Assembly (NCBI GenBank): GCA_036704825.1
Contig: JAUBSN010000026.1
Coordinates: forward strand, 1-64,000
DNA length: 64,000 nucleotides
Direction: 5' to 3'
From: Microcoleus sp036704825
GTDB taxonomy: Bacteria; Cyanobacteriota; Cyanobacteriia; Cyanobacteriales; Microcoleaceae
In this document: positions 32,795-43,200 of the stretch, one piece after another
How positions within the stretch are numbered: position 1 is the first letter of the stretch
How the letters are laid out: each line of letters starts with the position of its first letter
Translations under genes and position numbers: made by a program
Notes under the pieces: model-generated
Databases searched by the model: none
What the model was told of the DNA's origin: nothing
What the model saw: the letters and a program-made list of their open reading frames with translations, nothing else

Positions 32795-34858
32795 TTACAG
32801 ACTTGGAGAGCTGCTAGGAGGCTCAATTTCCGGCGGTTCGGGAGGGGGAGATTCAGGATCGGGAGGATTGAGCGACTCCTCCCAAACTTTGATTTGCGAT
32901 CGAGCTTGCTCAAAAGCCCGAGTTCCCGAGGGAATTTTCTTCAAAGTCGCGATCGCCCCCGCCAGATCCGACGACGACTGTTCCACACCAAGCGCCAAAA
33001 TCCGCTGGCTCCACTCATCAATCGCCTCACTCGCCTGCCACCGGAGCGAACTCGACTCCGGCACCTCAAGAGCCAGGGAAATTGCCGTTTGCAAAGCCTC
33101 AGCAGTCCCCGCTCGGGCTGCTTGACGGGCGCTCTGCAAACCTTGCTCGCCCTGAAATTGAGCCTCCCAAGTCCGAATGTTCGATCGAGCTTCCTCATAA
33201 AGCACCCGTCCCGATCGAATCCGGCGGGCCATCTCAATTGCCCCCGCCAAATCGCCCCCCGCCGCTAGCTGCTGAGCTCTATCCAAAAACGGCTGGTCAA
33301 CAAGCCGCTGTCTCCTCTCGATCCAAGCTTGAATTTTGGTTTGAGCTTCCACATAAAGCGCCCTGCCCCTACCGATCCGAGAAGCTTGAGCGACGGCGGC
33401 CTCCAGAGAATTCGGATCGCCCGTACTCGCCAAATCGTTCGCTCTTTGCAAATACGGACTGTCTTCGAGCAGCTCGATTTGACGGCTCAAGCGGCTAATT
33501 TGACTGCGAGCTTCCGAAGCGCGGGGATTGGATTGGGGAACTGTTTGCAATTGCGCGATCGCAGCCCTCAAATCATTTACCCCACCCGGCCCCGCCAGCC
33601 TGCTTGCCAAATCCAAAACTTTCACATCAGCCATTTCTTGTTGCCAGCGGCCGACTAAATCTTGAGCTTGTTTGTATAAAGGGCGGTCCGACTTCAACTT
33701 TTGAGCAATCTCGATCGCCTTGGAGAAACCCTCAACAGAGCCAGTCAAAGCCTGAGAAGTAGCATTCGCCAACTCGTTAAAATCCTGTACTTGTTCTGTT
33801 AAATTTGCCGACTCTGGAATCTTGTTAGCGATCGCGATCGCCTCCTGCCAATCCCCTGCCTGCAAGCGTTTTTGGGCGATCTCCAAAATTTTCTTGCTAA
33901 ATTCCGCGATCGCTTTATTGGCAGCTTGATACAAATAACTGTTTCGATCGATTCCCTGAGCCAGCTTAATCCCCGTCACCAGATTGTCGAGACCTCCCTC
34001 GGAGGCTGTATTGCGGGCTTTTAGCAACTTATTGCCCTCCGCCCGAGTCGTCTGAATTAGCTTAGTCAATTCCTCGTACTTAGCTGATTCCCAGAAAGTA
34101 TTTCCCAAATCCAAAAGCAGAGTAGCTTGGCTGAAAGCCAGCGTCCACTCTTCCTGACGCAAGTGGTCTTCAGCCGTGCGGTAAATTTTCTCTGCATCGC
34201 TCCATATCGACTGCCACTTTTCAATCTGCTTTTCCACCGTCGGGTAACTGGGAACGTTTTTAGGAACCTTGTTCGCTATCGCAATCGCCTCCTCCAGCTT
34301 TCCTTCTTGGAAACTAGCATTTCCCAGCCTGACAATATCCTCCGACCACCGCTCGATTTGAGTGTTAATTCTCGGCCGCAGCGGATGGTTTTGTGGCAAA
34401 GCATTCACTAATTCGATCGCCCTGAGCAAATCATCCGCTGTCCGCTTGCTTGCTGCTTCTTGAGCGCAAAAAAAGCGATCGTTAGCAGAAGCCGTCGGCC
34501 AAAAAATCTTTGAGCAATTGGACTGCGAGGTTAGGTTGAGCAAAGACGCAATTGCCACAAATCCCATACCCACCGATAGCATCAAACTCAGCGCCAGCCA
34601 AAACTGCCACTTATTCGACCAGTTCCGCCAAAACGGATTGTGTTCCCCCGGCGGCTGCGAGTTTTCCCCAGACAAATTCGGCGGTAGTTCCAGATGCCCG
34701 GACGGCAGTTTTCCCGAAGTAACCAACTCTCGGAGCTCTTTAAGTCGTTCAGCCCGGTTTTTCCTTGCTGGTAAGCGCGCCAGCGACGAATTATCCTTTG
34801 TTGACTCCAAGGATTCTGATGCAGACCAACGGCCTGGTATTTTGCGATCTTGACTCAT
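32795..34858 (-). CDS. large membrane-anchored helical-repeat protein
   Basis: A 687-residue protein. Residues 1-80 are polar and proline-rich; one TM helix lies at ~85-108 (FWLALSLMLSVGMGFVAIAS). The remaining ~570 residues are built of repeated helical units with the pattern AIxxAxxIPxxxxxYxxAxxxIxxW (for example the units ending QIERWSEDI, QIEKWQSIW, KIQAWIERR, NIRTWEAQF, QIKVWEESL), at roughly 40-60-residue spacing. The end is Pro-rich. Homologues occur in cyanobacteria without known function; the architecture suggests a periplasmic scaffold. The direction of insertion is inference. Confidence 0.75.
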   Translation of the reverse strand: MSQDRKIPGRWSASESLESTKDNSSLARLPARKNRAERLKELRELVTSGKLPSGHLELPPNLSGENSQPPGEHNPFWRNWSNKWQFWLALSLMLSVGMGFVAIASLLNLTSQSNCSKIFWPTASANDRFFCAQEAASKRTADDLLRAIELVNALPQNHPLRPRINTQIERWSEDIVRLGNASFQEGKLEEAIAIANKVPKNVPSYPTVEKQIEKWQSIWSDAEKIYRTAEDHLRQEEWTLAFSQATLLLDLGNTFWESAKYEELTKLIQTTRAEGNKLLKARNTASEGGLDNLVTGIKLAQGIDRNSYLYQAANKAIAEFSKKILEIAQKRLQAGDWQEAIAIANKIPESANLTEQVQDFNELANATSQALTGSVEGFSKAIEIAQKLKSDRPLYKQAQDLVGRWQQEMADVKVLDLASRLAGPGGVNDLRAAIAQLQTVPQSNPRASEARSQISRLSRQIELLEDSPYLQRANDLASTGDPNSLEAAVAQASRIGRGRALYVEAQTKIQAWIERRQRLVDQPFLDRAQQLAAGGDLAGAIEMARRIRSGRVLYEEARSNIRTWEAQFQGEQGLQSARQAARAGTAEALQTAISLALEVPESSSLRWQASEAIDEWSQRILALGVEQSSSDLAGAIATLKKIPSGTRAFEQARSQIKVWEESLNPPDPESPPPEPPEIEPPSSSPSL

Positions 34859-35105
34859 ATCCTCACCACAAACAGCAACCAGCCAGCGTTAGTTATTTAA
34901 AAACTGCGAGCGCTGCTATCAACTGCTCTATAAAATGTATTCATCACTTTTACATACTCCCGTCGGCCCCAGAGTGCAAGAGCCGATCGCCAAACCGCCA
35001 AAATCAAAATTTTGTGATTAGGTAATTGATAATGCGTAATTGGCAATTGGTCAAGGCCGTCATCCCGAAACAAGCACTCAATAGAGCCAATTACACATTA
35101 TCGTC

Positions 35106-36005
35106 TCAAGAACCGGAGTTCGATCGCAAATCGCCGATCAGTTCCGCAAGTTGGTCGCTGTTAGCTTTGTAAACCTCGTTGCAGAAATGGCACGTAGCCT
35201 CAGCCCCCCCATCTTTTTCAATCATGTCTTGGAGTTCGGCTTCGCCCAACATTTTCAGAGCTCCCAAAACTCGATCGAACGAACAGCCGCAGTCAAAGCG
35301 CACCATCTGAGTTTCCGGGAAAATTTCCAGGCCCATATCTCCCAGTAAATCTTCGAGAATCTGGTGCAGCGTTTTTCCCGATTGCAGCAGCGGCGTAAAG
35401 CCCGACAATTGAGCAACTCTAGATTCTAAAGTTTGCACCAATTTTTCGTCCGTCGCCGCCTTCGGCAGAACCTGCAACAGCACACCCCCAGACGCTTGCA
35501 CCCCGCCCGCCCCCACAAACACCCCCAACACCAGAGCCGAAGGCGTCTGCTCCGAGGTTGCCAAATAGTGAGTCAGATCGTCGCCTATTTCGCCGGAAAC
35601 CAATTCTACCGTACTTGAATAAGGGAAGCCGTATCCAACGTCCCGCACCACGTACAAATAACCGTCACCTATTGCCCCGCCGACATCGAGTTTGCCTTTA
35701 GCATTGGGCGGCAATTCCACTTCAGGATTCTCCACATAACCTCGAACCGTTCCATCTAGTCCCGCATCCACCAGAAGCCCGCCCAGCGGCCCATCTCCTT
35801 TGATGCGAATGTTGACTCTCGATTCGGGCCGTTTCATGCTGGAGGCGAGTAACAGCCCCGCCGACATCGTGCGGCCGAGGGCGGCTGTAGCCACGTAGGA
35901 GAGCTTGTGCCGCCGTCTTGCTTCTTCGGTGAGGCGGGTGGAAATGACGGCTACAGCGCGAATTCCGCCCTCTGCGGCTGTAGCGCGAATTAATTGATCG
36001 GCCAT
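35106..36005 (-). CDS. hslO: redox-regulated chaperone Hsp33
   Basis: A 299-residue cytoplasmic chaperone activated by oxidation. The zinc cysteines are C239 and C241 (FDCGCSFDR) and C272 and C275 (TCHFCNEVY), the CXC...CXXC redox switch. The N-terminal domain shows TAALGRTMSAGLLLASSMK and GDGPLGGLLVDAG. Length is normal. It is transcribed alone. Confidence 0.95.
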   Translation of the reverse strand: MADQLIRATAAEGGIRAVAVISTRLTEEARRRHKLSYVATAALGRTMSAGLLLASSMKRPESRVNIRIKGDGPLGGLLVDAGLDGTVRGYVENPEVELPPNAKGKLDVGGAIGDGYLYVVRDVGYGFPYSSTVELVSGEIGDDLTHYLATSEQTPSALVLGVFVGAGGVQASGGVLLQVLPKAATDEKLVQTLESRVAQLSGFTPLLQSGKTLHQILEDLLGDMGLEIFPETQMVRFDCGCSFDRVLGALKMLGEAELQDMIEKDGGAEATCHFCNEVYKANSDQLAELIGDLRSNSGS

Positions 36006-36397
36006 GAAAAACCTTACTTTGTCTTTTAGTACCTGCTTGAACTATTTTAGAAGGTTGTCGCAAGAGATAGCAGCAGTTGACTTGGTGGGTATGGGAGGAC
36101 GATCGAACTTCAGAACTCGCTTCTGTTTTCTCTAAAACCTTGATTTACCTACTATTTATTAACAAGTATTATGAGTATTTCTTCCACTTAAATATTTATT
36201 TAATATGCTCGTGTAACGAGTGCATTTATTTCCCATAATCCACCCGGTTGTCAGTCATTTTATAACAACTAATGACTGACAACTAATGACTAAAGCTTAT
36301 CTTGCCGCTAACCAGACGATTACCAAACCTTTACCTTTGTCGGCTAGAGTGAGCAATGTAGGTCTCAGACCAATGTTTTTTAGCTGGAAATAAGGAT
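36006..36397. other. 392-bp divergent spacer with one hairpin
   Basis: Lies between hslO and the Crp-type gene. TTGTCAGTCATT (36248-36259) and its complement AATGACTGACAA (36271-36282) form a 12-bp stem; similar TCAGTCATTAG words recur at 30100-30125, so this is probably a small repeat. No gene seen. Confidence 0.5.
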
Positions 36398-37051
36398 ATG
36401 CCACCAACATCCAAAGCACTTTTAGCGGAAGTCCAGCATAACACAGGAGCGACTCGCAACTTGCATTTTTATGCCAAGGGCGAAAACATTCCTATGATGT
36501 CGCAAGGCCTTTGGCGAGTCTGTCAAGGTCTAGCACAACTGAGCACGCTTTATCCAAGCGGGGAAGAAGGACTTTTGGGTTGGGTTGGGCCTTCGATGTG
36601 CTTCGGTTTGTGGTTGACAAATTTGCAGACTTACCGAGCTACGGCGACATCAGATATTTATTTGATGTGGTATTCTATGGTGGAAATCGAAGCTTCTCCT
36701 CAATTGGCTCACGAGTTGCTGCCTCAAATGGTACGGCGGCTGCGACAAATGGAAGCAATTTTAGCGATCGCCGGACAGCGGCGAGTAGATGACCGTTTGT
36801 ATCAGCTACTGATATTATTGCAACAGGACTTTGGTCAGCCTGTGGTTGAGGGAACTCGTTTGAATATCCGCTTGACACATCAAGATATTGCTAATGCGAT
36901 TTGCACGACGCGGGTAACAGTAACTCGAATGCTGGGAAAATTGCAGCAGCAAGGGTTAATCAGTCGAGATGGCGATCGGCATTTAATTCTTAACAAAGAT
37001 GTTTTTGCCTCCACCTCCGATTTGTTTGGCTGCAACCCTCAAGCAGTGTAG
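36398..37051 (+). CDS. Crp/Fnr family transcriptional regulator
   Basis: A 217-residue regulator. The N-terminal cNMP-type beta-barrel is seen as FYAKGENIPMMSQGLWRVCQ, then GEEGLLGWVGPSMCFGLWL. A dimerisation helix is followed by the HTH at ~155-185 (RLTHQDIANAICTTRVTVTR). The residues that contact cAMP in true Crp are not obvious, so the effector is unknown. Overall it resembles cyanobacterial Crp/NtcA relatives rather than NtcA itself. A possible target is not identified. Confidence 0.85.
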   Translation: MPPTSKALLAEVQHNTGATRNLHFYAKGENIPMMSQGLWRVCQGLAQLSTLYPSGEEGLLGWVGPSMCFGLWLTNLQTYRATATSDIYLMWYSMVEIEASPQLAHELLPQMVRRLRQMEAILAIAGQRRVDDRLYQLLILLQQDFGQPVVEGTRLNIRLTHQDIANAICTTRVTVTRMLGKLQQQGLISRDGDRHLILNKDVFASTSDLFGCNPQAV

Positions 37052-37214
37052 CAAGCGACAGCAATTTGCATTTACATAATGCTGTCTAATATTAAAGCCC
37101 AAATCGAATTGCATCAGAATTGTCTGTCTTGATTTTCCTCCCCCTATCTACAGCAATACATTTGTAGCCGGAAAAGATATCATTAAAGGGTGCATCTATT
37201 TAGGAAAAAACTCA

Positions 37215-37331
37215 ATGGCTAACTCAACTCCAGAAACACCGCAACCAGACAAAAAAGAATTAGCTAACATCACAGCTAAACCTCAAGAACAACAAGAAGA
37301 ACCGCCAAATAAGGGTGACGGGCGGAAATAG
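37215..37331 (+). CDS. possible small ORF, 38 residues, Gln/Glu/Lys-rich
   Basis: ATG at 37215 preceded by AGGAAAAA, giving a 38-residue polar peptide (MANSTPETPQPDKKELANIT and onward, ending NKGDGRK). Composition is typical of a disordered peptide, with no hydrophobic core. The ribosome binding site and lack of overlap with other genes support it weakly. I recognise no family. Confidence 0.35.
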   Translation: MANSTPETPQPDKKELANITAKPQEQQEEPPNKGDGRK

Positions 37332-37366
37332 TCGATCGCTCAGAATGATACCGCAGCAGAAGGTAA

Positions 37367-37434
37367 AGAAACCGGGTTTTTTGACTCTTATTGAAGGTTG
37401 TAACCAAATATTTTGGTTAAACAACCCGGTTTCT
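37367..37434. repeat. AGAAACCGGGTT inverted-repeat element, single unit
   Basis: AGAAACCGGGTT at 37367-37378 and its complement AACCCGGTTTCT at 37423-37434 form a 12-bp stem enclosing 44 bp. Two more units of the same family stand in tandem at 45061-45212. It lies downstream of ftsW and may also act as a transcript end. Confidence 0.75.
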
Positions 37435-37468
37435 AGCTACCCGCGCGTCAAAGAAATAACTTGACAAA

Positions 37469-38689
37469 TTATTCGGTTTGTGTTGTTGGGTTGTTCGATC
37501 GTAAATTCGGCTTTCCCGGTTTCTCCCTGCGTCCATCCAAAGAAACAACATCAGCCTCAGAACTCTCTCTAGCCACCCGAATCAGCAACCCCGACAACAA
37601 CAAACTCGCCAACATCGAAGAACCCCCGTAACTAAAAAACGGCAGCGGCAAACCCGTAGTCGGCAAAACCCCCGTCGCCACCCCAATATTCAGCAGCGAC
37701 TGTCCCACCATCACCACCATCACCCCAATCGCCACCAACTGAGACTCAATATTCCGGGCCCGCGTCGCCACCCTCAAAGCCACCGTACCGTAAGCCGCCA
37801 ACATCAACAACAGCGAGAAACCTCCCACCAAACCAAACTCCTCAGCAAACACAGCAAAAATAAAATCGCTGTACTGAATCGGCAAATAAAATAACTTTTG
37901 CTGCGACATCCCCAAACCCACACCCCAAATGCCCCCAGAACCCACAGCCAGCAGACTTTGAATCAACTGATAGCCGTCTTGCATCGGATCTGCCCAAGGA
38001 TTGAGGAAAGACATAATCCGGCGGCGCTGGTATTCCCTAAAACTAATACTTAAAACCGCCAAAAGCATTCCCCCCATAGCCGTTGCGCCCAACTGCAAGT
38101 AAGGCAAGCCCGCCGCCAAAGCCACTAACCACAAAGTCATCCCGCACAAAGCCGTGGTACTCAAATTCGGCTGCAACAAAATTCCCAACAGCATGGCACC
38201 GAAAATTAACAGCCAAGTTAAGCGAACTTTATTGGTCAACCGGGGCCAGTTGCCGAAAATGCGGGCGCTTTGGAGAACAAAAAACGGCTTGATCAACTCA
38301 GAAGGTTGAATAATCGGAACCGGGCCCAGAGATATCCAGCGAGTGGCCCCGTTGATTGTGGTTCCCACTCCCGGAACTAAGGTCAACCAGAGCAATCCCA
38401 GCAGCAATAAAACGCCCAACTGAGCTGTTTTCATGATGTAGCGCAGTGGGGAGTACACCATCAAGTTAAAACCTGCCAGCCCGATCGCCACTGCGATTAG
38501 CTGTCGTTTAAAATAATAAAGGCCGTCTCCAAATTCATAATTTGCAATGGGATAGGAAGCCGAAAACAATGCTGTCAGCCCGACAAACAGCCACAGAAAA
38601 GTCAGCCACCTCAGCCACCGGGCCTCAGCGGCCCATTGAGACGCGCTGGGGTCAAAAAAGGGAATGAAGCGTCGAATGTCGTTAGCCAT
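37469..38689 (-). CDS. ftsW: FtsW/RodA/SpoVE family lipid-II polymerase, cell division type
   Basis: A 406-residue membrane protein of the SEDS family with about ten TM helices. Signatures are GATRWISLGPVPIIQPSELIK (21 residues in full, here quoted only to locate it near residue 118-138)... the key residues are the Arg and Pro of RWISLGP, the GVGLGMSQQKLFYLPIQYSD loop, and the final FFSYGGSSMLASL. SEDS proteins polymerise peptidoglycan glycan strands with a partner PBP. FtsW is favoured over RodA by the last motifs, but the distinction rests on overall resemblance. Confidence 0.92.
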   Translation of the reverse strand: MANDIRRFIPFFDPSASQWAAEARWLRWLTFLWLFVGLTALFSASYPIANYEFGDGLYYFKRQLIAVAIGLAGFNLMVYSPLRYIMKTAQLGVLLLLGLLWLTLVPGVGTTINGATRWISLGPVPIIQPSELIKPFFVLQSARIFGNWPRLTNKVRLTWLLIFGAMLLGILLQPNLSTTALCGMTLWLVALAAGLPYLQLGATAMGGMLLAVLSISFREYQRRRIMSFLNPWADPMQDGYQLIQSLLAVGSGGIWGVGLGMSQQKLFYLPIQYSDFIFAVFAEEFGLVGGFSLLLMLAAYGTVALRVATRARNIESQLVAIGVMVVMVGQSLLNIGVATGVLPTTGLPLPFFSYGGSSMLASLLLSGLLIRVARESSEADVVSLDGRREKPGKPNLRSNNPTTQTE

Positions 38690-38725
38690 AGGATTTTAGA
38701 ACGATCTCAATAAACTCTAACAAAG

Positions 38726-38911
38726 ATGGCTAAAGTACCAGATTGGTTAATTTACGCATTAATCTGTTCGCTATTATACGGTTTGTGGGGATTTTTTGGC
38801 AATTTAGCGACTAAATATATTGACTACCAAACTGCTTTTGTTTATGAAGCAATTGGCGCTATTTTAATGACTTTATTGATTTTTGTGCAAACTAAGAATT
38901 TGAATTTTTAA
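38726..38911 (+). pseudogene. EamA/DMT transporter, N-terminal fragment
   Basis: A 61-residue frame starting MAKVPDWLIYALICSLLYGL and ending LLIFVQTKNLNF. It has two hydrophobic helices and resembles the start of EamA-type drug/metabolite transporters, which have 140 residues (one repeat) or about 290 (two repeats). The stop at 38911 coincides with the beginning of unrelated sequence from the siderophore locus, so the gene has been cut there. Confidence 0.65.
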
Positions 38912-38969
38912 GGAAAACGTCACACTACGGTTTCGTGAACAATACGTTGCGCGATCGCAGGTGTAACGC

Positions 38970-39058
38970 GGGTATACTTGTGAAATTTTCTGCATCGCCC
39001 AATCAATCTCTTCTGCAGAAATCACCAGAGGTGGAGCAAGTGGTTCTATCGATAACAT
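38970..39058 (-). pseudogene. class III PLP aminotransferase, C-terminal tail remnant
   Basis: On the minus strand, immediately after the MFS gene, the frame reads EPLAPPLVISAEEIDWAMQK, the typical last ~25 residues of class III aminotransferases such as diaminobutyrate-2-oxoglutarate aminotransferase. Everything before it (the PLP-binding part, about 400 residues) is missing. After KISQVYP the resemblance stops. In rhizobactin-type siderophore loci such an aminotransferase (rhbA) follows an rhtX importer gene, which is the order found here. Confidence 0.6.
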
Positions 39059-39067
39059 CTGTCTTCA

Positions 39068-40261
39068 TTACGTCCGCACAGTGTCTTTGTATACTTTGGG
39101 AATCCATAGCACACTCGATAAACTCACAACTGCACCGATGATTAACGTGAGTGTATATCCGATCGCATCAGCCACCATTCCACCCAGAACCGTGGTAGCA
39201 ACCACACCCACAAACGCGACTGAAATTTGAGTCGTATAATCAGTACCTGCGGTAGTAGGATTGCTGCAATCCATCATGGCAGTAAGGAGGGCGGTGTATG
39301 CCATACTTTGAGCAGCGCTGACGAGAATGCACACCGTATAGAGAATAGAAGGACTCGCAACACCAGCAGCAGGTAAGATATAAAGCAGGGTGCCAACATT
39401 GGCAATAACACCAAAGGTAATGAGCGATCGCTTGCGCCCCCACCGCGCGATTAGCACTCCTGCCATCAACGCCGCGATAATTCTAGAAACGTAGCTGACT
39501 ACACCCAGTAACCAACCAATCTCAGATAAAGATAAGCCGCGATCGACCAACAGGGGACGAATTAACGTACCCGAAACATTTTCGCCGATCGTATACAGCA
39601 GCACTACCAGTAGCCATAGCTTTATGTTTGGACGAGAAAAAAAGCGAATAAACGGCTCAAGGTAGGATTTGAGCGCAGTAGATTTGGCGACTGGAATCAG
39701 GTTTTCTCGATGAAACAGGATGGGTACTAAACACAGCATTAAGGCGAGATCCATTGTCAGCAGCGTAGTCCGAAATCCCACTTTTTCCAGTAAAATTAGC
39801 GCTGCACCCCCACCAATAATCGCTCCCAAAAAATTGCCACTCGCTTGAATCGCGTTGCCAATACCACGCTCTTGAGGTAGAAGTAAGTTAACCGCTAAAG
39901 CATCCGTAGCAATATCTTGGCTGGAAGAAAATAAGAAAGCTAAAAACATACAGACAAGTAATCCGGTAATGTTTGTCTGCACATCCAGAAAAGCTGTCAC
40001 CAGCAGCGTGACGATCGACAAACTTTGCAAAACAATAATCCAACCCCGATAATGTCCTAATTTAGGTAGACGATAACGATCGACCAGTGGCGACCAAAGA
40101 AACTTCAAGGCAGACGGAACGATCAGAAAACCCAAAAATCCGATCGCGCCTAGTGACATATTCTGTTGTCGCATCAACACCGGAACGGTTTGGATAAAAA
40201 ACGTGGTTGGAATAAACTGGGAGATATAAAGACTAGCCAGCAAAATTAGTTTCGTTTTCAT
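39068..40261 (-). CDS. MFS transporter, RhtX/FptX-like siderophore importer
   Basis: A 397-residue major-facilitator protein with twelve TM helices. The N-terminus (MKTKLILLASLYISQFIPTT) and the loop SSSQDIATDALAVNLLLPQE resemble the AmpG/RhtX/FptX group; RhtX and FptX carry Fe(III)-siderophores across the inner membrane as single proteins. The neighbours, a TonB-dependent receptor 17 bp upstream in the same direction and an aminotransferase remnant downstream, favour a siderophore role. Start and length fit the family. Confidence 0.75.
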   Translation of the reverse strand: MKTKLILLASLYISQFIPTTFFIQTVPVLMRQQNMSLGAIGFLGFLIVPSALKFLWSPLVDRYRLPKLGHYRGWIIVLQSLSIVTLLVTAFLDVQTNITGLLVCMFLAFLFSSSQDIATDALAVNLLLPQERGIGNAIQASGNFLGAIIGGGAALILLEKVGFRTTLLTMDLALMLCLVPILFHRENLIPVAKSTALKSYLEPFIRFFSRPNIKLWLLVVLLYTIGENVSGTLIRPLLVDRGLSLSEIGWLLGVVSYVSRIIAALMAGVLIARWGRKRSLITFGVIANVGTLLYILPAAGVASPSILYTVCILVSAAQSMAYTALLTAMMDCSNPTTAGTDYTTQISVAFVGVVATTVLGGMVADAIGYTLTLIIGAVVSLSSVLWIPKVYKDTVRT

Positions 40262-40278
40262 AAAAATAGCCAGCCTCC

Positions 40279-43200
40279 CTAAAAATTTGCGCGAACTTGA
40301 AACCCATAAGTAACTGGTTCACCAAATCCTGCTGTTACATTGGGTGGTGGGAATTGGAATCCAGAGGTAATGTAGCGAGTGTCGAATAAGTTGTTGGCAA
40401 AGACATAAATACCATAATTGGGCCATTCATAACCTAGACGCAAATTGACGATCGCATAAGGGTCTTGCTTCACCTGATTAGCATCATCAAAATACGTTAT
40501 GCCATAGCCGCGCAATTCGGCACGGGCAAAAATGCCGCCCGGACTGCGATACTGCAAGGCTAAGTTGTACGTCAGATCCGGTGCAAAGGGAACGCGATTG
40601 TTGCTAAAGTCGCTTCCTAGCAAAGGATTTCTGTACCTTGCGAATTGGCTATTTACGTAACCAACTCCAGCAGTAATATCTAATCCTCTTGCCAATGCGG
40701 CGCCCAGTTCAAATTCCAACCCAGTCGCTTTCACATCAGCGCTGGCAATATTTCTAAAGAAACCAAGTTCATCAACCAGCAACACTTGATAGCCGTTGAC
40801 ATCATTGTGAAAAACTGAGAGGTTGGCAGTTAGGCGATCGCCAAACCAGGAAGATTTCACCCCAACTTCGTAAGTCCAAGTCTTTTCTTCCTGATAGCGC
40901 CGGATGTCTTCGGTGTCAGCGCGATAGTTGAATCCACTCGGTCGGTAGCCTTTGGCGATCGTGGCATAGGTCATCACATTCGGGCTAAAGCGGTATTGCA
41001 GCCCAAACCGGGGAATCAGTTCGCTGCTACTGTCTTCTGTCTGAATTCTTGGATTTAAGACGGTCACGCTGTCTGCTGCTTCAAAAATGCGACGGCGATC
41101 GAGGTCGTAATTAGATGTCTCATACCGCAACCCGACAAACAGGGTGAGGGGATCGATCGGCTTGTAGTCAATTTGTCCAAACACCGCATAAGTATTGCGA
41201 TCCTGTTCGGCGATCGCTCGATTTTGTCCGGCAGATTCTAAGCCAAACCGGGCTGCGCCAAGAGCGGTATATTCAAAGGCATCATTGTCAACATTGAATG
41301 CACGAGACTCGTAATATCCACCGATTAACCACTTGAAGCGATCGGCATTTGCAGGTGACTGAAGTCGAATTTCCTGCGTCCATACTGTCGAGTCGAAGTC
41401 AATGACCGATCGGGCAAAATCGAGCGGTGGATCGAAACTATCACCCGAAAGAACTTCTTGGTTGCTGAAGCGCCGTGCGGTAATCGAGGTAGCCCGAAAG
41501 TCAGTGCCGTTGTAGCCAACTCTCAATGCTTGAGTATTGCTGTTGAGTCGAACAAATCCATCAACTGCTTTAAAGGTTTCAAAGGGATCGTCAGCGTCCT
41601 GTCGGGTAAATACAGGATCGCCGTCGTTAGTGTCATTGACATAGGTGTTGAAGGAAACATTCCATTCCCGTGAGGGAGTCCACAAAAGTTGTGCCCGTCC
41701 CAAAAGTTGTTCGCGTTCGCCCACTGTGCGATCGAGGGTTTCATTCTCAAATACACCATCTCGTGCTCGATAGGCTCCGGCTAATCGAAATGCCAGTCGA
41801 TCGGGAATAATGGCATTACTGTAAGAAAGTTGTGCTTCTCGGAAGTTATAGTTACCGTAACCTCCTGCGATGCGAAGCTCTGAAAAATTGGTTGGTCCAC
41901 GAGAAACGATGTTGACCACCCCAGCAGGGCTACTTCTGCCATACAGCGTACTCTGGGGGCCTCGCAGCACCTCAACTCGCTCCAAGTCCAGCAATCCCAA
42001 GTCTAAGAAAGCACCGAAATCAAAGGGGACATCATCAATGTAATAGCCAACGCTATCCTGACTAACTAAAAAGTTAAAGTTGTTCAGACCCCGAATGCTG
42101 TAGTAACTAAAGTCAGAGCCTCCAGCATTGGTTGGGAAAAAGCTGAAGTTGGGCGTGTTGTTAGCAATTTCTTGAGGCGAATCAATTTGGGCATCTTCTA
42201 AAGTTTGTTGGGGAATTACCGTCAGGCTAATGGGTACCTGTCGAGCAGGTTCAGGTCGTTTTTGTGCTGTCACAACAATTTCTATTTTTTCCTCTGCTTG
42301 CGATCGCTGCGTCAGGCTCAAAATCAAACCTTGTTCGCTGGCGATCGCTGAAGCCGCTGGTACACCCGTAGTTCCGGTGACTGTGACTCGCACGCTGTTA
42401 GGCGTGACATTAGTCACGTTGATTGAGGTAATGCCCCGGACAGGGTTTTCCTGACGAAACTCTTTACCCTCTGGCAACTGCAACTGTGCATTGGGAATGT
42501 CAACAATCAGGCTATTCCCTTCTGTGGAGGTAGAACTTTGAAGCGTATTGCCTTCAGCCGTTTCCAGGATGACATCAATGCCATCAGCCGTTGAATTGAG
42601 TTGCACACCCGTTATCTGAATTGGGGATTGGGAATCGGGAATGGGAGTTGAAGATTGAGACAGCCACTCTTTAACAGTGGTAGCAGGGCGATCGATTTCG
42701 TTGAGTCGGGGAATTTGGGTTATGGGATATTGAGAGTTGGAAGTGTTAGGCTGCAAAGCTTCTGGCTGTGATGGAGTGAGTCCCAGAAGCAGACCTTTTT
42801 GACTTTGAACCACTTTCTCTGTTGGTGTCCCGTCAATTTCCGTGACAGTCGTAGTGGCAGGTCTAGCAATTTCGTTGAGTCGGGGGCTTTCGGTTACGGG
42901 AGATTGAGAGTTGGAAGTGTTAGGCTGCAAAGCTTCTGGCTGTGATGGAGTGAGTCCCAGAAGTAGACCTTTTTGACTTTGAACCACTTTTTCAGTGGTT
43001 GTCCCGTCAATTTCCCTGACAGTCGTAGTGGCAGGTCTAGCAATTTCGTTGAGTCGGGGGCTTTCGGTTACGGGAGATTGGGAGTCGGAAGTGTTAGGCT
43101 GCAAAGCTTCTGGCTGTGATGGAGTGAGTCCCAGAAGCAGACCTTTTTGACTTTGAACCACTTTCTCTGTTGGTGTCCCGTCAATTTCCGTGACAGTCGT

